Source: Dyella amyloliquefaciens
GTDB lineage: Bacteria > Pseudomonadota > Gammaproteobacteria > Xanthomonadales > Rhodanobacteraceae
Direction: 5' to 3'
DNA: 64,000 nt
Assembly: GCF_004296575.1 (NCBI RefSeq)
Contig: NZ_SAYT01000003.1
Location: 124,001 to 188,000, forward strand
Shown piece after piece: positions 37,737 through 45,808 of the stretch. Position numbers and translations under genes: made by a program. The notes below the pieces were generated by a model. It worked only from the letters and a program-made list of their open reading frames with translations. It had not been told where the DNA came from and did not search any database. Position 1 is the first letter of the stretch; each line of letters starts with the position of its first letter.

Positions 37737-38714
37737 TTACTGCGGAGCCTTCAGCGGGGCGATCGTCTGGTTGAGCGTGGTCCAGTAGGACTTGGTGTAG
37801 GGCACCATTTCCTCTGCGTAGTTCCACCAGAAGACACCGCCGATGAACTTCGGATCCTTGAGCGTATTGACCATCGGGTAGTACGTCGTGATCAGGTTGT
37901 TCTGTACCGACACGGGAGCCTTGATGCTCGACGTGCCGATTTCACCGAAGCCGACCTTGGCATTCGGGAACATGGCTTCCAGGGCGGCGAAGTCCGTCGT
38001 CCAGTTCGGGGTCAGGCCCGGGCAATCCTGGTACGGGTAGTAGCTGAACAACGCATAGTCCGTGTTCTGCAGCACCGTGCTGGGCAGGAAGGTGGTCGGC
38101 CAGGTGCGCCAGTTGTCCGTGGTCTTCTCCCAGCAATTGTTGCCCTTGGGATCGTTGTTGTAATACAGCGTGATCGCGGTCTTGCCACCGGCAGCCTTCA
38201 CGATGTTGTGGGCAGCGGTCACCATCTGGCCGATGGCCTGCTCCTGGGAATTGACCGTGGCGGCATTGCCGTTCGGGTTGGCGCGCAGCCATTCGCCGTT
38301 GATCTCGTTGGCGATTTCCCACACGTCAACCGTACCGTTCAAGCCGTTGACCAGTTCCTTGGTGCGGGCGGTGTAGGTGTTGATGTCGGTCGGGAAGTAG
38401 TACGAGTCCATGATCTCGCCCATCACGTAGGCGACGGTGTGCAGCTTGACCAGGGCGGGGTAGTACTGGGCGGCGGTGGTACCGGGGTCGAACACGACGC
38501 GCACGGTGGGCTTGTACGGCAGCTTGGTGAGCGAGGTGACGATCGCATTGATGTTGGACACATCGTCCACGGTGACACCGTAGATCGGCGCCTTGATGGC
38601 GGCGGCTGCCTGCGCATGGGCATTCATCGACAGCGGCGCCGAGGCGGCATAAAGCGACATCGAAACTGCAACAGGAACAAGGAACTTCTTTGCGGCAATG
38701 GCGAGTTTAGTCAT
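37737..38714 (-). CDS. Secreted clan GH-A glycoside hydrolase
   Basis: 325 residues with a signal peptide (MTKLAIAAKKFLVPVAVSMS … AHA). TIM-barrel hydrolase signature: acid/base glutamate in DVWEIANEINGEW (strand 4 NE motif) and nucleophile glutamate in AKVGFGEIGTSS (strand 7), with VFWWNYAEE on strand 8. This fits GH5/GH53/GH39-like enzymes; the exact family cannot be set by eye. It converges on the nfr-like operon and may cleave the exported polysaccharide, for example for chain release or dispersal. ATG 38714 begins the signal peptide. Confidence 0.75.
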   Translation of the reverse strand: MTKLAIAAKKFLVPVAVSMSLYAASAPLSMNAHAQAAAAIKAPIYGVTVDDVSNINAIVTSLTKLPYKPTVRVVFDPGTTAAQYYPALVKLHTVAYVMGEIMDSYYFPTDINTYTARTKELVNGLNGTVDVWEIANEINGEWLRANPNGNAATVNSQEQAIGQMVTAAHNIVKAAGGKTAITLYYNNDPKGNNCWEKTTDNWRTWPTTFLPSTVLQNTDYALFSYYPYQDCPGLTPNWTTDFAALEAMFPNAKVGFGEIGTSSIKAPVSVQNNLITTYYPMVNTLKDPKFIGGVFWWNYAEEMVPYTKSYWTTLNQTIAPLKAPQ

Positions 38715-39429
38715 TGAATAGGTTTTCGCGTACTTGGGCGATCCCTTACCCGGAATTGGAATGAGTGGCACAGAGGCAACTGGTTTTGGCCACGACATGT
38801 CGGCAATGCCACGGTGAAAGTCGGTGGCATCGGGTTAGTCGTGCTCATCCGAGCACTGGTAAAAGTCGTCCATAGAACGGCCTCCCCCTTCCCCTGAGCG
38901 CGAGGCCAGAGGTGGTGGGCGAAAGCCATTCGGGGTACCGGCAAAGACGACGTGCCACGGGGTGACCGATGCGAACTCGGCATGCAGCGCCCGAGTTGAT
39001 CGATATCGCCCTTCCTGAGCGGGGTGGATGACGCGTACCCGGGAATCACGCACCGGGTTTCTGCTGGCGGGGTGGAGTCTAGCGAATCGATCCAACCGTT
39101 GATCAAATTTTGGTTAGATTCGTCGTTTTTTTGTGACTTTCGCGTGTTTCTTGAAATGACGCACATTGCGCCATACGCGTGATGCTGTCGCAGATGGTAT
39201 TGAGTTCAAGGAACAGAAGATCGAGATAATCGGCACAAAGCGATGAGCTCAAAGCACATTATCCCGTCATGCGAAGACTATGGCGTGACAGGTATCCGTG
39301 TTGTGCCTTTCGTCTGGCCAACGGCCGCGTGAAGGCGATGCGGAGAGTGCGTAAACGTGTACCGCACGGTGTAGCAGTCAGGATTTTACGAAGTGCGGGT
39401 CTCGCGAACTTTGCGATAGGGAGGCGGAT
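38715..39429. promoter_or_regulatory. Long intergenic region upstream of the GH gene
   Basis: 715 bp between divergent GH and GFA genes. The part near 39095-39260 is AT-rich and probably carries promoters. On the minus strand, the GH leader contains a hairpin ATGCCAC…GTGGCAT (38806-38830). A possible 86-codon frame (39095 to 38835, minus) has no RBS or family support and is not called. The long leader suggests RNA-level or multi-factor control, but no known riboswitch is recognised. Confidence 0.45.
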
Positions 39430-39849
39430 ATGTCGATGAGTGCGAAAGACTGTCGATCACTGGCCGGCCAGTGCCTATGCGGCGCGGTGCGTTATGCCGT
39501 GCAGGACGCCTTCGTTTACGCGGTCTACTGCCACTGCTCGCGATGCCGGCGAACGACGGGCTCGGCATTCAAGCCACTAGCCGGCATCGAACGCGGCAAG
39601 CTGTCGATCGTTGAGGGTGAAGCCGATGCCACGCGTTTCGGGGATGAGCAGGGCTACGACCTGCATTGCCGGCGCTGCGGTTCGCTGCTCTATTCCGTGG
39701 TTCGCGAGGGCCAGTTCGTGCACGTCGCGATGGGGACGTTGGTGGATGAGCCGTCCATACGACCGGACAAGCATATTTTCGTGGGTTCGAAGGCCGCCTG
39801 GTTCACCATCACCGACGGATTGCCGCAATTCCTCGAACACGGGAATTAG
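39430..39849 (+). CDS. GFA/CENP-V-like zinc protein
   Basis: 139 residues of the Gfa family (glutathione-dependent formaldehyde-activating enzyme-like): zinc cysteines in GQCLCGAVRYAV, YCHCSRCRRTTGSAF and CRRCGSLLY. Most family members are not proven formaldehyde enzymes. GGGAGG ribosome-binding site 7 nt before ATG 39430; an alternative ATG lies 6 bp downstream. Followed by a hairpin terminator. Stands alone. Confidence 0.87.
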   Translation: MSMSAKDCRSLAGQCLCGAVRYAVQDAFVYAVYCHCSRCRRTTGSAFKPLAGIERGKLSIVEGEADATRFGDEQGYDLHCRRCGSLLYSVVREGQFVHVAMGTLVDEPSIRPDKHIFVGSKAAWFTITDGLPQFLEHGN

Positions 39850-39861
39850 CTGCACAAAGAA

Positions 39862-39886
39862 AACCCCGCGCATGGCGGGGTTGTTC
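39862..39886. terminator. Hairpin terminator after the GFA gene
   Basis: Stem AACCCCGC / GCGGGGTT with GCATG loop followed by GTTC; AAAGA on the other side. It lies between two convergent genes and could serve both, although the T tract is short. Confidence 0.65.
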
Positions 39887-39890
39887 GGAA

Positions 39891-40067
39891 TCAGGATGGC
39901 ATGCCTGGAGATGATTGCTGACGGTTGCGGTACGTGGCTTCCGTTTCCCTGTAGAGACCGGACCAGGGGTCCAGCACATAGCCGTCGACGGGCTCGGCCG
40001 ATGTGCGCAAGGTAGACGGGAACTGTTCCTCGCTGGCAAAGGGTGTATCCAGAGTTGCGGTGTCCAT
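39891..40067 (-). CDS. Small hypothetical protein (58 aa)
   Basis: 58 residues, MDTATLDTPFASEEQFPS… to …NRQQSSPGMPS, with a strong GAGGAG ribosome-binding site 6-7 nt before ATG 40067. No signal peptide or membrane span; hydrophilic, with an aromatic patch DGYVLDPWSGLYRE. No family recognised. The good RBS and the flanking terminator support it being expressed. Confidence 0.55.
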   Translation of the reverse strand: MDTATLDTPFASEEQFPSTLRTSAEPVDGYVLDPWSGLYRETEATYRNRQQSSPGMPS

Positions 40068-40179
40068 AAGCACTCCTCGATTCTGTCGCGGGGATTTCAG
40101 ACTATCGATCGGCGTGTTCGGGACCGGTTAAGTTCTCTGCGCGATATAGCGAACGCAAAACTTATGAACGGTCAAATCA

Positions 40180-40223
40180 TTGTCCGACAGGGATCGTACG
40201 ATCCGGCGGCATGTATCGGACAA
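40180..40223. repeat. Nested palindromes upstream of the 40.3-kb gene
   Basis: 8-bp perfect arms TTGTCCGA / TCGGACAA enclose a perfect 14-bp palindrome GGATCGTACGATCC (40191-40204). It lies ~100 bp upstream of the H-NS-like gene and could be an operator. Confidence 0.65.
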
Positions 40224-40319
40224 GGTGGAGGCAGGCATGTTCGCGCAAGAGTCCGGCTGTCTTTGTCTCCGTCATGTCACAATGAAAGTCCCCACATCGC
40301 TCCCCCTTGACGCTCCGCG

Positions 40320-40610
40320 ATGAATATCAACAAAGACGCTTATCGTCAGTTTCAGGAAGAACTGGCTGCACTGGACAAGGAAAAGGAACAGCGCCAACGA
40401 CGCACGGCTGAGTCGCCGATGGAAAGTGCCAGGCGCGAATTTCTGTCGTTGCGCGATCGCTACCACCTGAGCGTTGCGGATGTGATCGCCTTCTTTCCCG
40501 AAGAGGAGGGCGTCGTTTATCTCCAGGGCTTGATCGCCGCTGCGGAAGCTGCGCCGGCAGTTGCCCGCAAGCGTCGGACAAAGCGACAGGTGGAAGACGG
40601 GCAGCCTTGA
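40320..40610 (+). CDS. Small coiled-coil protein, possibly H-NS/MvaT-like
   Basis: 96 residues. N-terminal charged coiled coil (AYRQFQEELAALDKEKEQRQ), then ARREFLSLRDRYHLSVADVIAFF, which resembles the MvaT/H-NS oligomerisation region (…LRALMGEYQKSLRDVIALL), and a basic tail ARKRRTKRQ. The C-terminal AT-hook-like DNA-binding module of H-NS proteins (Y-x-N-P…GxxxxG…W) is absent. It could be a truncated H-NS-like modulator or an unrelated helical protein. No strong RBS. Confidence 0.4.
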   Translation: MNINKDAYRQFQEELAALDKEKEQRQRRTAESPMESARREFLSLRDRYHLSVADVIAFFPEEEGVVYLQGLIAAAEAAPAVARKRRTKRQVEDGQP

Positions 40611-40734
40611 GCACGACGTCCCGTCGCCTTGCTTGAATGCCGTCACGGGATGGGCACTTGCCGGCAGAGCGGCCCGTGACGCCTCCGTAACAGCCGTTCT
40701 GCGATACACGGGATGAGCTTGTCGGGAGGCGAAC

Positions 40735-41127
40735 ATGATTGAGCAGATCAGCGGACTTCCGCCGGGAGCGCTGGGGTTTCGTGCCAGCGGGCAGGTGACG
40801 GCGACGGACTATGAGCGTGTGCTCGTGCCCGATATCGAGGCCGCATTCACCCTCAATCGCAAGCTTCGCCTGCTTTATCACGTCGGTCCGGACTTCACCG
40901 GATTCGATCCGGGAGCCATGTGGGACGATGCGATGCTCGGTTTCCGGCACTTCAGCGGCTGGGATCGCGTGGCGCTGGTGACCGATGTGCAATGGCTTCG
41001 GGTTGCCTCGCTGGCCATGGGCTTCGCGATCCCGGCGCACTTCAAGTTGTTCCGCAACGCTGAGATCGACCAGGCGCTGGGATGGATCAGCGAGCCCCGG
41101 CCGCCGGAAGAAGAAGGGAACACCTGA
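40735..41127 (+). CDS. SpoIIAA-like (STAS-related) protein
   Basis: 130 residues matching the SpoIIAA-like family (PF11964 type): LGFRASGQVTATDYERVLVPDIEAAF, KLRLLYHVGPDFTGFDPGAMWDD (in parts), FSGWDRVALVTDVQWLR and HFKLFRNAEIDQALGWI. These proteins have a STAS-like fold; the role is unknown. GGGAGG RBS before ATG 40735. Followed 51 bp later by the asnB leader region. Confidence 0.82.
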   Translation: MIEQISGLPPGALGFRASGQVTATDYERVLVPDIEAAFTLNRKLRLLYHVGPDFTGFDPGAMWDDAMLGFRHFSGWDRVALVTDVQWLRVASLAMGFAIPAHFKLFRNAEIDQALGWISEPRPPEEEGNT

Positions 41128-41178
41128 AACCTTTTTCTCCTATTGCCACGGCACGCAGGCTGTGGTGAAGTCGCTGTC

Positions 41179-41307
41179 ATGACGCTTCTTCACGCCCGTA
41201 TCGTTGCCATGGTCGCCGCATCCGCGGTGGCGAACGAGCACGTGCGCGCGCTGAACAACAATAACGCCAATAACAATACCCGCAATGACGGGTGGGCCGG
41301 CGTGTAA
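41179..41307 (+). CDS. Asn-rich leader peptide of asnB
   Basis: A 42-codon frame, ATG 41179 to TAA 41305-41307, reading MTLLHARIVAMVAASAVANE, HVRALNNNNANNNTRNDG and WAGV. Nine of 42 codons are Asn, seven of them in two runs (41254-41265 and 41269-41277), plus one at 41284. GTGAAG lies 8 nt before the start as a modest RBS. It ends 29 nt before a strong terminator that precedes asnB. The arrangement matches leader peptides of amino-acid attenuators such as trpL or hisL, but for asparagine. Too short to be found by ordinary gene calling. Confidence 0.8.
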   Translation: MTLLHARIVAMVAASAVANEHVRALNNNNANNNTRNDGWAGV

Positions 41308-41354
41308 GCAACACAGATCCATACACACGCAAAAAGGCCCGCTCACAGCGGGCC
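41278..41354 (+). promoter_or_regulatory. Transcription attenuator of asnB
   Basis: Four pairing segments can be read directly: 1 = ACCCG (41278-41282); 2 = CGGGTGGGCC (41289-41298); 3 = GGCCCGCT (41336-41343); 4 = AGCGGGCC (41347-41354). Segment 1 pairs with the start of 2 (ACCCG/CGGGT). Segment 2 (41291-41298) pairs with 3 over 8 contiguous positions including two G-U pairs. Segment 3 pairs perfectly with 4, forming the terminator. A ribosome stalled on the Asn codons would cover segment 1, free segment 2 and form the 2:3 antiterminator; one reaching the stop codon would cover 2 and allow 3:4. Confidence 0.78.
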
Positions 41355-41361
41355 TTTTTGT
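41331..41361 (+). terminator. Intrinsic terminator in the asnB leader
   Basis: 8-bp stem GGCCCGCT / AGCGGGCC (extendable by A-T pairs, AAAAA/TTTTT), loop CAC, followed by TTTTTGTTTTT. It lies between the leader peptide stop and the asnB start 39 nt further on, so it must be read through for asnB expression. Confidence 0.92.
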
Positions 41362-41399
41362 TTTTCTGCCTCGCGAAAAACAACCAGGAACTCCATCCC

Positions 41400-43073
41400 A
41401 TGTGTTCGATCTTCGGCATGTTTGATCTGCAACCCGGCGACGACCTCGCCAGCCTGCGCCAGCAGGCGCTGGAACTGTCCCAACGCCAGCGTCATCGCGG
41501 GCCCGACTGGAGCGGCGTGTTCGTCGATGCCGGCGTGATCCTGGTGCACGAGCGCCTCGCCATCGTCGATCCCGCCAGTGGCGCACAGCCGCTGCGTTCG
41601 CGCGACGGCGAGCTGGCCCTGGCCGTGAACGGTGAGATATACAACCACCGGGAGCTGCGTGCCGCCAGCGGTTACGACTTCACCACGGGCTCGGACTGCG
41701 AGGTGATCAACGCGCTGTATCGCGAACAGGGATCGCCGGCGGAGTGGGTGGGCAGGCTCAACGGGATATTCGCCTTCGCGCTGTGGGACAGCGAGGCCGC
41801 GCGCTATGTCATCGCGCGCGATCCGATCGGCGTCTGTCCGTTGTATTGGGGACACGACAGCGTGGGACGCTTGTGCGTGGCCTCCGAGATGAAGGCCCTG
41901 GTCGGCATCTGCGCGGACGTCGCACCGTTTCCCCCGGGACATGTGTACGACAGCGTCGACGGCGAGTTGCACAGGTACTACCGGAAGGACTGGCGTGACT
42001 ACGCGCGTACCGAGGGCCACGCGGTTTCGTCGGACGCGTTGCGCGAGGCATTCGAGCAGGCGGTACACCGCCAGTTGATGACCGATGTGCCCTATGGCGT
42101 GCTGCTGTCGGGTGGGCTGGATTCCTCGCTGGTCGCCGCGTGTGCCGCACGGTTTGCGCGCCGGCGCGTGGAGGACAACGACCAGGCCGAAGCGTGGTGG
42201 CCGCGCCTGCATTCCTTTGCCATCGGTCTCGAAGGCTCACCCGATCTCGCGGCGGCGCAGGTGGCTGCAGATGCGCTGGGTACGGTGCACCACGGCTTCG
42301 TCTATACCTTCTGGGAAGGCCTGGATGCGTTGCCCGAGGTGATCCGCCACATCGAAACCTACGATGTCACCACCATCCGCGCCTCCACGCCGATGTACCT
42401 GCTGGCACGCCGCATCAAGGCCATGGGCGTGAAGATGGTGCTGTCGGGCGAAGGGTCGGACGAGATCTTCGGCGGCTATCTGTACTTCCACAAGGCGCCT
42501 TCGGCCGAGGCCTTCCACGAGGAAACCGTGCGCAAGCTCGATGCCTTGCACAGTTACGACTGCCTGCGCGCGAACAAGTCGATGATGGCCTGGGGCGTGG
42601 AGGCGCGTGTGCCGTTCCTAGACCTCGAATTCCTCGACGTCGCCATGGGCATGGACGCCCGGCACAAGATGGCCGGGCAGGGACGAATGGAGAAGGCCGT
42701 GCTGCGCGAAGCGTTCCAGGGTGCGCTGCCCGACAGCATCCTGTGGCGACAGAAGGAGCAGTTCAGCGATGGCGTCGGCTATGGCTGGATCGACGGATTG
42801 AAGGCGCATGCCGAGCAGACGGTGAGTGACCGCGAATTTGCCGCGGCGGCCACGCGCTATCCGCACAACACGCCGGCCACCAAGGAGGCGTACCTGTATC
42901 GCCGCATCTTCGAGAAGTTTTATCCGGGTCAGGCCTGTGCGGAGACGGTACCTGGCGGCAAGTCCATCGCCTGTTCGTCGCCGGCGGCACTGGCGTGGGA
43001 CCCGGCGTTTGCCGCGGCGGCGGATCCGTCCGGGCGAGCGGTGCGTGATGTGCATCAGCAGGCGTTGACCTGA
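41400..43073 (+). CDS. asnB: Asparagine synthetase B (glutamine-hydrolysing)
   Basis: Makes asparagine from aspartate, ATP and glutamine. 557 residues, close to E. coli AsnB (554). Begins MCSIFG, so Cys2 is the glutaminase nucleophile, which fixes the start at 41400; RHRGPDWSG and LAVNGEIYNHRELR follow. Synthetase domain with PP-loop LLSGGLDSSLVAA and GEGSDEIFGGYLYFH. Expression is probably set by the Asn-codon attenuator just upstream (41179-41361). Followed by a REP element. Confidence 0.96.
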   Translation: MCSIFGMFDLQPGDDLASLRQQALELSQRQRHRGPDWSGVFVDAGVILVHERLAIVDPASGAQPLRSRDGELALAVNGEIYNHRELRAASGYDFTTGSDCEVINALYREQGSPAEWVGRLNGIFAFALWDSEAARYVIARDPIGVCPLYWGHDSVGRLCVASEMKALVGICADVAPFPPGHVYDSVDGELHRYYRKDWRDYARTEGHAVSSDALREAFEQAVHRQLMTDVPYGVLLSGGLDSSLVAACAARFARRRVEDNDQAEAWWPRLHSFAIGLEGSPDLAAAQVAADALGTVHHGFVYTFWEGLDALPEVIRHIETYDVTTIRASTPMYLLARRIKAMGVKMVLSGEGSDEIFGGYLYFHKAPSAEAFHEETVRKLDALHSYDCLRANKSMMAWGVEARVPFLDLEFLDVAMGMDARHKMAGQGRMEKAVLREAFQGALPDSILWRQKEQFSDGVGYGWIDGLKAHAEQTVSDREFAAAATRYPHNTPATKEAYLYRRIFEKFYPGQACAETVPGGKSIACSSPAALAWDPAFAAAADPSGRAVRDVHQQALT

Positions 43074-43087
43074 GTCCAGGCTCTACC

Positions 43088-43169
43088 TGTGGGAGCGCAC
43101 CCTGTGCGCGACTGGCGCAAGCAGCAGGCCTGCGCTTCGCCGCAGTCGCGCACAGGGTGCGCTCCCACA
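43088..43169. repeat. REP/BIME-type palindrome
   Basis: Arms TGTGGGAGCGCACCCTGTGC and complement, 82 bp, between the convergent asnB and protease genes; same family as the other REPs in the window. Confidence 0.85.
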
Positions 43170-43189
43170 ATCATGCGTATGAGAAGTTG

Positions 43190-44491
43190 TCAGTGCAGGT
43201 TGTCGTGCACCAGTACGCAGGTGTGGCGGCGATCGAAGTCGAAGAAGAAGTCCATGTCGCCCAGCGAGCCGCTGCCGAGGATGTAACTCCACGGCAGGTC
43301 GGCATCGCGGAACACGCCGAACGTCATCTGGATGGGCTGGCCTGACACGATCACTTCGGCGGTGGCCTGGCTCACGCGCGCTGCATGCGTGGCCCCGACA
43401 TCGCGAATGCGCATGCGGCGGTTGTAGATGGCTTTCACTTCGTCCATCGCCGCCTGGTTGCCGTTGAGGTAGAACGCGCTGCCGCTGTCGAGCAGGGTGG
43501 TGCGCGGCGTGCCATTGATGGACAGGTTGGTGACGGCACGCAGGCTGTTGGCCCACACGCTGGTCGAGACCAGCATGGGATCGTCACAGGCGGGACGGTT
43601 GCCGTCCTTGCCGTAGACGATCAGCTCGCGCTGAGTCAGGCGGAACGCACCCAGCAGGCGAAGGATGTCCATGCCGATCAGGTGCCGGTCGGCGGGTACG
43701 ATCTCCACCGGCACGTTTTCCAGCGTGATCTCGCCGATATGCGCGGATTCGAGGATGCCGTGTTCGGTGGGAATGTTCTTGGAGAACACGCCCCGGGTAC
43801 GACCATCGATGCCGACGGAACGAACGCCCAGTCGCTCGGCAGTGTCCTGGTCCAGGACGAGCGGCCCTGCGCCGGTATCCAGCGTCACGCGGGCCGACTC
43901 TCCATTGGCCGCCTCCACCCGCAGTGCACCGCGCTGGTCATAGGAAGCCTTGAGCAGCGGGATGGAAAAATCACCCTCGGGTTTGCTCAGGCGAAACTCC
44001 GGTGTCTCGCGGCGTGCAGCCACGTAGGTCGACATGCTGTCCAGTTCGGATTGCGGTACCCGGCCGGCGAACCGCTTCACCATGTCCAGCTCGTCGGCTT
44101 CCGCCGCCTTGGCGCCCTGCGCCAGGCGCAGGTTGCCGTTGGCGAGGCGGGCGCAGTACAGCGCCACGCCCGGCCGCTTGCCGATCAGCTCCTTCTCGCA
44201 GAGGCGGGCGTCCTCGGTGGCCTTGTCGAGGTTGTAGTGGATGCGTTCCAGTGCCATGGCGGCCAGCACGTGGGCAATGGGATCGGGGTTGTGCTGGTAG
44301 ATGTCGAGCAACAGCGGCACGTCGACTCGACTGAGCGACTGGTTGACGGCATCCAGTGCCTGCCGCAGGGTCATGCTGGCGGGGGGCACGGGTGTCACGG
44401 CCGGAGGCGCGGCTTCTTCCGCCATGAGTGGCGTACCTGCCACTACCGCCATGAGCACGGCACTGCCAACCTTCGCCATCCACGATGCCAT
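43190..44491 (-). CDS. Periplasmic two-lobed aspartic protease-like protein
   Basis: 433 residues with a signal peptide (VGSAVLMAVVAGTPLMAEE). A helical N-terminal domain (~35-165) is followed by two retropepsin-like lobes in one chain, each with its own catalytic triplet: VTLDTGAGPLVLD and RTTLLDSGSAFYLNG. HLIGMDILRLLGAF and ILGSGSLGDMDFFFDF are the hydrophobic-hydrophobic-Gly motifs that close each lobe. It is therefore pepsin-like in design although built from clan AA repeats. Divergent from prfB. Substrate unknown. Confidence 0.82.
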   Translation of the reverse strand: MASWMAKVGSAVLMAVVAGTPLMAEEAAPPAVTPVPPASMTLRQALDAVNQSLSRVDVPLLLDIYQHNPDPIAHVLAAMALERIHYNLDKATEDARLCEKELIGKRPGVALYCARLANGNLRLAQGAKAAEADELDMVKRFAGRVPQSELDSMSTYVAARRETPEFRLSKPEGDFSIPLLKASYDQRGALRVEAANGESARVTLDTGAGPLVLDQDTAERLGVRSVGIDGRTRGVFSKNIPTEHGILESAHIGEITLENVPVEIVPADRHLIGMDILRLLGAFRLTQRELIVYGKDGNRPACDDPMLVSTSVWANSLRAVTNLSINGTPRTTLLDSGSAFYLNGNQAAMDEVKAIYNRRMRIRDVGATHAARVSQATAEVIVSGQPIQMTFGVFRDADLPWSYILGSGSLGDMDFFFDFDRRHTCVLVHDNLH

Positions 44492-44643
44492 CTGCGCTTC
44501 CCTGCGTTGTAGGAGCGCGGAGTATAGGGAGCCACGGTGACGGTTTCATGCGGTGCCGGCGCTGGCTCCTGCCGGGGGCGGGAACCCCCGATCCGGCCTC
44601 GCTCTGCTACCATGCAAGGCCGTTTTCCCATGATTTCCCATCC

Positions 44644-45769
44644 ATGATCGAAACCAATCCGATCCTTGCGCAGATTGCGGACCTGAAGGGCCGCGTCGAG
44701 TCGCTTAGGGGGTATCTTTGACTACGCCACCAAGCGTGAGCGTCTCGAAGAAGTAAGCCGCGAACTGGAAAGCCCCACCGTGTGGGACGATCCGCCGCGC
44801 GCGCAGGAACTGGGCCGTGAACGCGCCCGCCTGGACACCATCGTCAACGGCATCGACAGCCTCACGGCCGGCCTGGCCGACGCGAGCGAATTGCTCGAGA
44901 TGGCCGCCGCCGATGGCGATGAGGACACCATCCAGTCCGTCGTCACCGATCTGGCCAGCCTCGAGGCCAAGGTGGCCAAGCTGGAATTCCAGCGCATGTT
45001 CTCCGGCAAGATGGACGCCAACAACGCGTTCGTGGACATCCAGGCTGGCGCCGGTGGTACCGAGGCGCAGGACTGGGCGGAAATCCTGCTGCGCATGTAT
45101 CTGCGCTGGGCCGAATCGCGTGGCTGGAAGACCGAGTTGCTCGAAGTCTCCGGCGGCGAAGTGGCCGGCATCAAGTCCGCCACCTTCCGTGTGGAAGGCG
45201 ACTACGCCTATGGCTGGCTGAAGACCGAGATCGGCGTGCACCGCCTGGTGCGCAAGAGCCCGTTCGATTCGGACAACCGCCGCCACACCAGCTTCACCTC
45301 GGTGTTCGTGTCGCCGGAAGTCGATGACGACATCGATATCGACATCAACCCGGCCGATCTGCGCACCGACGTGTACCGCTCGTCCGGCGCCGGTGGTCAG
45401 CACGTGAACAAGACCGAATCGGCGGTGCGTATCACGCATATCCCGACCAATACGGTCGTGGCCTGCCAGACCGAACGCAGCCAGCACGCCAACCGCGATC
45501 GCGCGATGAAAATGCTGGCAGCCAAGCTGTACGAGCTGGAGCTGCAGAAGCGCAATGCCGAGAAGGATGCGCTGGAAGCCTCCAAGTCCGACATCGGCTG
45601 GGGCAGCCAGATCCGCAACTACGTGCTGGACCAGAGCCGTATCAAGGATCTGCGCACCGGCATCGAGCGCTCGGATACGCAGAAGGTGCTCGACGGCGAC
45701 CTCGACGAATTCATCGAGGCCAGCCTGAAGTCGGGCCTGGATGCGGGCGCCAAGCGCGTGGATGCCTGA
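44644..45769 (+). CDS. prfB: Peptide chain release factor 2 (programmed +1 frameshift)
   Basis: Recognises UGA and UAA stop codons and triggers peptide release. The frame starts at ATG 44644 ([20 protein letters not shown]), hits an in-frame TGA at 44719-44721 within CTTAGGGGGTATCTTTGAC, and continues in the +1 frame from GAC at 44720, giving 374 residues. The AGGGGG element is the internal Shine-Dalgarno stimulator of the autoregulatory frameshift. The peptidyl-hydrolase motif [14 protein letters not shown] and an SPF tripeptide (anticodon-like) in VRKSPFDSD are present. Confidence 0.96.
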
Positions 45770-45808
45770 TCGCAAGCCATGGAATTTGCCAACGGAGGCA
45801 TTGCCCGC

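Noticed and set aside
38835-39095. 86-codon minus-strand frame in the GH leader region
   Set aside because: Arg/Pro-rich composition without RBS or similarity; more likely untranslated leader.
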